From Galerina marginata (Eukaryota > Basidiomycota > Agaricomycetes > Agaricales > Galerinaceae): 64,000 nucleotides of DNA. Positions 58,807-64,000 of the stretch are shown in pieces. The stretch is taken from the NCBI GenBank assembly GCA_023014335.1, contig JAECYW010000008.1, positions 2,046,001 to 2,110,000 of the forward strand. Direction: 5' to 3'. The notes beneath the pieces were generated by a model, which saw only the letters and a list, made by a program, of their open reading frames with translations, had not been told where the DNA came from and searched no databases. A program made the translations under genes and the position numbers. The stretch's first letter is position 1. Each line of letters starts with the position of its first letter.

Positions 58807-59214
58807 CCTATAGTATTCGCCATTCCTTTGACTCGTGACAACTCGTACAGCAAGTAGAGTGCATTTCGGCACTGTAATATTTTAGGCATGTCACTGGCTA
58901 CCTAGTAATTGATGATCTGCTAAAATAACACTTGGAGATAATATTTTCTCAGGTACAGGTCAGACCTGAGCGGCTGACCACAAACAAGCGCCGAGCAAGC
59001 GCCAAATAAGGCAGGCAAGCACGTTGCATTCTTACCTTTACGAATGTGGGCACGACGCGGGCATGAGAAAGAATTAACGATGTGTTTTCCCCTAAACTTT
59101 CCCCCATTGCTCTTGACCACACCGAAGCCGTAGAAAACGTTCAATTAAAGCTACATTAAACGCGGGAGGCTTCCTGGGCTTGTACATCGATGCATCACTG
59201 GCTACGGGTGGCAA
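58807..59214. other. Spacer between MITE and membrane protein F1
   Basis: About 400 bases without a supported gene; probably includes the 3' UTR of F1. Confidence 0.4.
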
Positions 59215-60408
59215 CTAAGGTATTCTACCCATCCTCCTGGTAGGCGATATCGGTGAACTTGGGGAGTGAGGGGTATTGGAGTCGATTCCAAGGCTAGGCT
59301 GGAGATTTTGGGGAAGGCGAGTCTGCTGCACATCGACAGGTGCCACAGCGGCGACCTCTTCTTTGACGAATCGTTCCAGTGCGAGAGTCATCGACATCAC
59401 CTAAAGTTGAAAGATTCTGAATGTAAGTGAATATACCACAAAAAGGCTTACGGCCGATAGGAAGTACTTACACAAATGTGAGGGAGAATTTGAAGCGTGA
59501 TCACCGCGCCGTTTCTTGTCAAGAACGACAAGAAGATGTGCACCGCACTGATCAAGGGGATCAAGAAGCAGGAATCTATGCAAATATTCGCGGCTTTACT
59601 ATACCATAGACCTTCCGAGTCGGAAGAAGTGACGGTCTCCGTTTTTTTGGTATTTAAAATGAGAAAGGTGATTAACAATCCGAGGAGAATGTTTGCAATG
59701 GAACTTATGAATGGGATCGATGGTTCTTGTTCATACTTCGAGCCCAAACGCGGTAAAATTCCTTGGAGGTAAAAGAGGATTGCTCCCGCTGTTTTAAAGT
59801 CAGTTGCGTATTAAATGAATAGGAGGACTTCATACCCAGAGAACTGAGAGACAGCATTGAGAGAACGAAGAAGAGCCACGCACGAAGGCTTGAGGCAAGG
59901 TTTTTACTGAATGTCAAGCAACGCCACACCTGTCGGATACCAGTGGCGTAAGAATGCAGAAACCAGCTTATTTTCTGCACAAGACAAAACGTACCATGAA
60001 AACATTTGCTCCAAAAAAAATTAACGGAAGGGAACCTGGCAGCCCAAAATCCAATAGGAATTTCCATGGGCTGAACGTTGTTCGGCTTGAATATGTGATT
60101 TCCGCAAGATAGTGGTCGGCTGAAGCAAGATATATGTTCCCTTGGATAATTGCAACCGAGCTGAGCAAGAACATCCCAATTAAAAATCCAGCAAGGCAAA
60201 ACTGCATACGCTTTGACAGCGTTCGTTTTGTCTTCCTGAGAAGGGGGAAAAAATCGAGCATGAACATGGCTCCAGTGCCGTATACAATTGCTGAAACAGT
60301 GATGCCGAACATCTGTAAATCAAAACGGAGATCTTCCTGGTTCAGGAAGTTGGGTAAAAACGGTGGGAAGGGGCTGTAATTCCAGACAGCACAAGACGGG
60401 GGAGACAT
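59215..60408 (-). CDS. Multi-pass membrane protein F1 (paralogue of F2)
   Basis: The start is the ATG at 60408 (MSPPSCAVWNYSP). Exon 1 carries helices at TVSAIVYGTGAMFMLDFF and FCLAGFLIGMFLLSSVAII and one at SLPLIFFGANVFM. Exon 2 starts VWRCLTFSKN, with WLFFVLSMLSLSSL. Exon 3 starts AGAILFYLQ, contains SSIANILLGLLITFLIL and SCFLIPLISAVHIFLSFL, and ends TLQILPHIC. A last exon encodes a hydrophilic tail ending RRMGRIP. The fold is that of uncharacterised basidiomycete proteins with about seven helices. It shares intron positions and the motifs SAIVYG, IWR/VWR and LPHxC with F2, 0.5 kb upstream. Function unknown. Confidence 0.78.
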
Positions 60409-60949
60409 GGAGGAAGATGATTGTAAGAGTGATAACCGAGAGGTCAATTTATGTAGCCCGTTCAGGAGCGTGATTTTCCTGAAAGATAGCTGTTCTAGCA
60501 ATAGTATTCGGTTGAACCACTGAACACCGCCTTCCTGGCCGCAGAGTATTGATATTGAAATATACATGTAAGCAACAGGTAAGCAAGTAAAACGCAGAAC
60601 CCCTGATTAGCGTCAAAGATGCCCTTGAGGAGCCAACTAAAAGAAGGAAAGCTCAAGGAAAGCGGCCTCGTATTGTTGGAACTGTAACATCATGGAAATA
60701 GTTAGACTGAGCTGGAATTTAACCAGCGTCATCACCTATCATGACTGCTGCTCTATCCAGAATCCTCCAGAACTCCACTATTCCCATAACCGATGTGGAA
60801 CCATTACATCACTCGATTCAGTCAATTGTGGCATGAAATTACCATTTTGTGACAAAGAAGCTTTCTGTTACTTGAAACTACTGTAGTAGTAGTAGTATCT
60901 GTTCCAAGAGCTGGCGACTAACGATTGAAGGATCGAGAAGGAAGCGTGT
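60409..60949. other. Spacer between F1 and F2
   Basis: 541 bases holding the F1 promoter and F2 3' end; no gene supported. Confidence 0.4.
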
Positions 60950-62181
60950 TCATCGGGAGGTGGTAGCCGTTGTTTCTCCAACTACACCAGATACGTTATT
61001 GAAACGGAGGCTTGCGACCTGTATTTCTGATTCTGAGGGGGGCTCAGCGGTGGCAACCCTTCCTTGAGCTACTCGAGCTATAATGAGCAACGGAGAAATA
61101 ACCTATTTTAGCTTTTCAGTCAGTGTTTTCACACTCTTCGGGGGCAAAATCTACTCACACAAACGTGCGGCAGAGTGAAGGTAGTAGCCCCCATAGCAAT
61201 GGAAGACAATTTGCTTCTTTGCCACAAAAATAAAGTGATGTAAAGGATACCGGTCGCCACGATCAGAAAACACGACTCGACACAGATAGTGATGATCCTA
61301 GTGTATGGAGATCCATGCTCGACTCCAAATACCTGGCGAAGATGGCGTTGATGGTAAAGGATGCGCGCAACTATCAAAACTGCGAGGACGGCATTCGTAA
61401 AAACCGTCACCACGATTGTGAGCTGGGTAATACTAATGACCACTCCCTGACCCACACCCGATTTCAAAATCAGTCGTGCGGCCTTCAAGAAGAGGATGCC
61501 CAAGGCAGAGCCAGGGACTTTGCCTCGCGAAGCTGGTATGAGGGTCGCAAGGATTATCGGTGTAAGCATGTAGATGAGACCTCCAGCTGTGTATGAATTT
61601 AGCACCGGAACTATGATATTCAAACAAGAGGCACTCACCCAAAGATACGATTGCAAGTATTCCGAGGATGAAAAATAGCGCGACCCGAGCCCAGCGCGAT
61701 ATACCATTATATAAAGTCCAGCTGCGCCATATCTGCAGCAGGTTAGACTCGGAGTAAATCTTGGAGATATCGTGATTGAACGGCTTACCATGAGTCCGTC
61801 TGCACCCCAAGCAGTGATTGGTAAAAATACCGGATTGTCTACGTTCAAGAACAATAGGGACACTATTCTAGTTGTCGTGCCTTCAATGTCGTCCGTAATG
61901 GCCGGGCAGGAAACGTAACCTTGGATGTAAAGAAATCTTGCAACCATAGTACCTGTGGACATCAACAACATGACGATGGTGTAACTGAAGAGAAACTTCT
62001 GCATTCTTTTCGAGTAAATATATTTGGTTTGCAGCAGGAGCTTGAAGCATTTCCCAGAAATAGCCAGGACAAAGCCATAGACTATTGCTGAAATGACGGT
62101 GCTATATAGTGGTGCCTCTTTGTTAATAGCAAGTCGATAAATGGGAACAGGGGTTGCGTCGTTGTCGGGAAGGGAAGACAT
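60950..62181 (-). CDS. Multi-pass membrane protein F2 (paralogue of F1)
   Basis: The start is ATG at 62181 (MSSLPDNDATPVPIYR). Helices run at STVISAIVYGFVLAISG, FLFSYTIVMLLMSTGTMVA, VFLPITAWGADGLM, then an exon IWRSWTLYNG with ALFFILGILAIVSL. The next exon begins AGGLIYMLTPIILATLIP, and later helices include ISITQLTIVVTVFTNAVLAVLIV and ESCFLIVATGILYITLFL. The exon ends LPHVC and is spliced to a final exon (VISPLLIIARVAQ, ending TTATTSR) with stop at 60950. Same architecture as F1, so a tandem duplication. Function unknown. Confidence 0.8.
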
Positions 62182-63796
62182 AAATCTGCGAGGAAATTTG
62201 GCCAGTATGAAGGTTCGCCAAGGATAGAATGAGCCGACATAAATATTTTGAGAAAAACAAATTACATTCGAAGAAATTTACATCTCCGGTGTCACAGCGC
62301 TACTTCGCTGATGCAGTCATAATTGGACATCCAGGGTAAGAGTAGCAGTATTCATTGGTCAATTGCTCCGATGGAACGAATGGGACCTATGAGAAGGTAT
62401 TCGTCAGCTAGAAGACCAACTGGGCGGTGGGAGATCCTGAAAACGGTCTAAGAACAAGGTTAAGCCTGCCAAAAACCGGTGGGTACAGCCATCGAACTCA
62501 CCAGAAATAAGAACGTTGATAAGGCAGCAGTACACCTGATGATGTCCAGTATGGATTCGGTTCAGTGGCATCGCGTTACAATATCTTTCCAATTTGACTT
62601 CAGACGCGACCTTGAAGGCCGGTAGTTGAGGGTTTCAATCTGGACCTGGACCTATACTAGCCTGTACTTCGTAAGTATGTGCAGACCCAGTAGCGGTACT
62701 TGCAGCTTTGAGTCCCCAGCTTTGATCGAAAACTGGAGCACTGGTCTAACCTGCGACATGAGTAGGCAAGTCCCAGTCTTCTCATCCATGCACATAGCGG
62801 GTTCCCAAGTTTAGCTGCAATAGGCAGAATCCCAAGAGGGCACATGGATCGCAAGTGCGCGAAGTTGATAAGGCGCAAGTGCTCGAAGCTAGTCCAGGGG
62901 GAAGGCATAAGGGATGATACCGAAGCAGCAATCTGAACAAAGGCATAGACCGAAGAAGATAGGTTTAGTATTGGGTTGTAATGTGATGAGCTCTCAACGT
63001 ACTTACGGTGCATGCTCGACCTCGATAACTATTGGGATCCATGATGAACAGATTTCGTATATAGATCGGGGTAGGGAAACTCACTATCCGGAAGTGGCTG
63101 GTTTGAACCATGCTGACAGAGGGAATGGCCATGCTGATTTTGGGTGTGCACTCAGGTTAGCGCTAATACTGAAGCAGCAAGCGATGGAAGCTCAGCCAGC
63201 AGAGGTGTGCCCACAGACTAGCGCCAACACTATCGCAGCAAGCCACGGAAGCTCAGCCAGCAGGCGAGCTGTCATTTAGTAGTATCGCAAGAGGGCAGCA
63301 CATCGAGCAGCTTCATTGCATCAACACACTGTTTCCCTTCTGCCGTTCTGCAATCGAATTTGCTTGTTCCGTAGAAGACGTTAGCACAAAAAATAGCACA
63401 TCAAGATGTTGAATAGAACCAAAGTTGCCATTATATGAACAAGCGGGTATACGCATATTGATATCATATTCTAAGTAGTACCTAAATTAAAAGAACAAAA
63501 TGAAGCCAATTTCAAAGAGAACAAAGAATTAGAAGACTTTACAACCCATAATATGATATCTGGGACTTGAGAAAGGTAACAGGATATCAAACAATCAGAG
63601 TGAGCTGGCGAGGAGGAGGGGCATGTAGAGACGGTCATGATTGGTATTTTGACCTGAAATATGTGAACACAGAGAAGGTCAATTGGGAAAAACAAAAGGG
63701 AGACTGCAGCAACGTACCAAGCAAATTCAAAAATCCGACCTTCCCAAACCCAAATTATCATGGTATATCCATCTCGCCGACCCATGAAAACCACAC
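62182..63796. other. Intergenic region with a short tandem duplication
   Basis: 1.6 kb with no gene supported apart from short frames. It includes the imperfect tandem repeat at 63143-63263. Confidence 0.4.
63143..63263 (+). repeat. Two imperfect copies of a 60-base unit
   Basis: 63143-63202 and 63204-63263 both run from GGTGTGC through TAGCGC.AA.ACT and GCAGCAAGC to GGAAGCTCAGCCAGCAG. Period 61; about a dozen differences. Non-coding as far as can be seen. Confidence 0.7.
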
Positions 63797-64000
63797 TCAG
63801 AGTTCCTTATGCAGCGAACCCAACCCAGCACGGACCGCATCCGCAGCACCCTCCCCCGTAGCCAGGCCGAGCCACTGCCACAGGATCCTCTCGTCGCCTT
63901 CTTGGCCCCAGAGGTAATACATTGCGCGCCGGCGCATGACGACGAGGTGGTGCGGCATGTACTGGAGGATGCCAGTGAAGACGAGGAGGAAGAGTAGGGC
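63797..64000 (-). CDS. C-terminal exon of a membrane protein (cut by right edge)
   Basis: 67 codons are open from the window edge to a TGA at 63797. The first residues visible are a membrane helix (ALLFLLVFTGILQYMP) followed by a basic cytosolic-type stretch HHLVVMRRRAMYYLWGQEG and an amphipathic tail. I could not name the family. The clean hydrophobic-then-basic pattern makes it a credible terminal exon. Confidence 0.55.
   Translation of the reverse strand, partial: ALLFLLVFTGILQYMPHHLVVMRRRAMYYLWGQEGDERILWQWLGLATGEGAADAVRAGLGSLHKEL

Noticed and set aside
1..64000. CRISPR arrays, bacterial operons, riboswitches or rRNA
   Set aside because: None seen; the window is eukaryotic nuclear DNA with spliceosomal introns.

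Overview
The window is nuclear DNA of a filamentous basidiomycete, most likely an Agaricomycete. Genes carry many short GT-AG introns (about 50-75 bases). The gene families fit: a decarboxylase with the PSDC N-terminal domain typical of mushrooms, expanded multi-pass membrane proteins, a Crinkler-header kinase, aminoglycoside-phosphotransferase-like kinases, an alternative NADH dehydrogenase, and Tad1-type LINE, Helitron and hAT-type mobile DNA. All gene models below were spliced by eye from the sequence; exon junctions were checked for reading phase where given.

Left part (1-9 kb): a large low-complexity membrane-anchored protein (cut by the window edge) is divergent to a class I glutamine amidotransferase gene. 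The last coding exon of that gene is split by a 1.7-kb 5'-truncated LINE with a perfect 16-base target-site duplication and a 24-base poly(A). A gene-poor stretch with old direct repeats follows.

Middle-left (9-24 kb): a PsiD-like pyruvoyl decarboxylase, a basidiomycete membrane protein, an ER-type CUE-domain protein, a zinc-finger plus APH-like kinase, a Crinkler-header protein with nuclease-like and kinase-like parts, and a secreted SGNH/GDSL hydrolase (copy A).

Centre (24-45 kb): gamma-tubulin complex protein GCP2 (with an apparent 7-base microexon), a berberine-bridge-type FAD oxidase, a serine-rich protein of unknown function (copy D), tRNA-Tyr with an intron, a mitochondrial NDH-2, two more SGNH hydrolases (B and C) and a paralogue of D (copy E). 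SGNH copies A and C lie in about 2.75-kb inverted repeat arms roughly 14.5 kb apart and are almost identical in exons and introns, with a local cluster of differences that suggests gene conversion.

Right part (45-64 kb): a long gene-poor stretch with degenerate CGACTT-type repeats, a ferric reductase with all expected haem, FAD and NADPH motifs, an apparently intact Helitron encoding a Rep-helicase of about 1508 residues, a 439-bp hAT-type MITE with an 8-base duplication, two paralogous multi-pass membrane proteins, and the last exon of a membrane protein that runs off the right edge. No single pathway links the genes. The strongest signals are mobile-DNA history (LINE, Helitron, MITE), local duplication with conversion, and a few accessory metabolic or effector-like genes.
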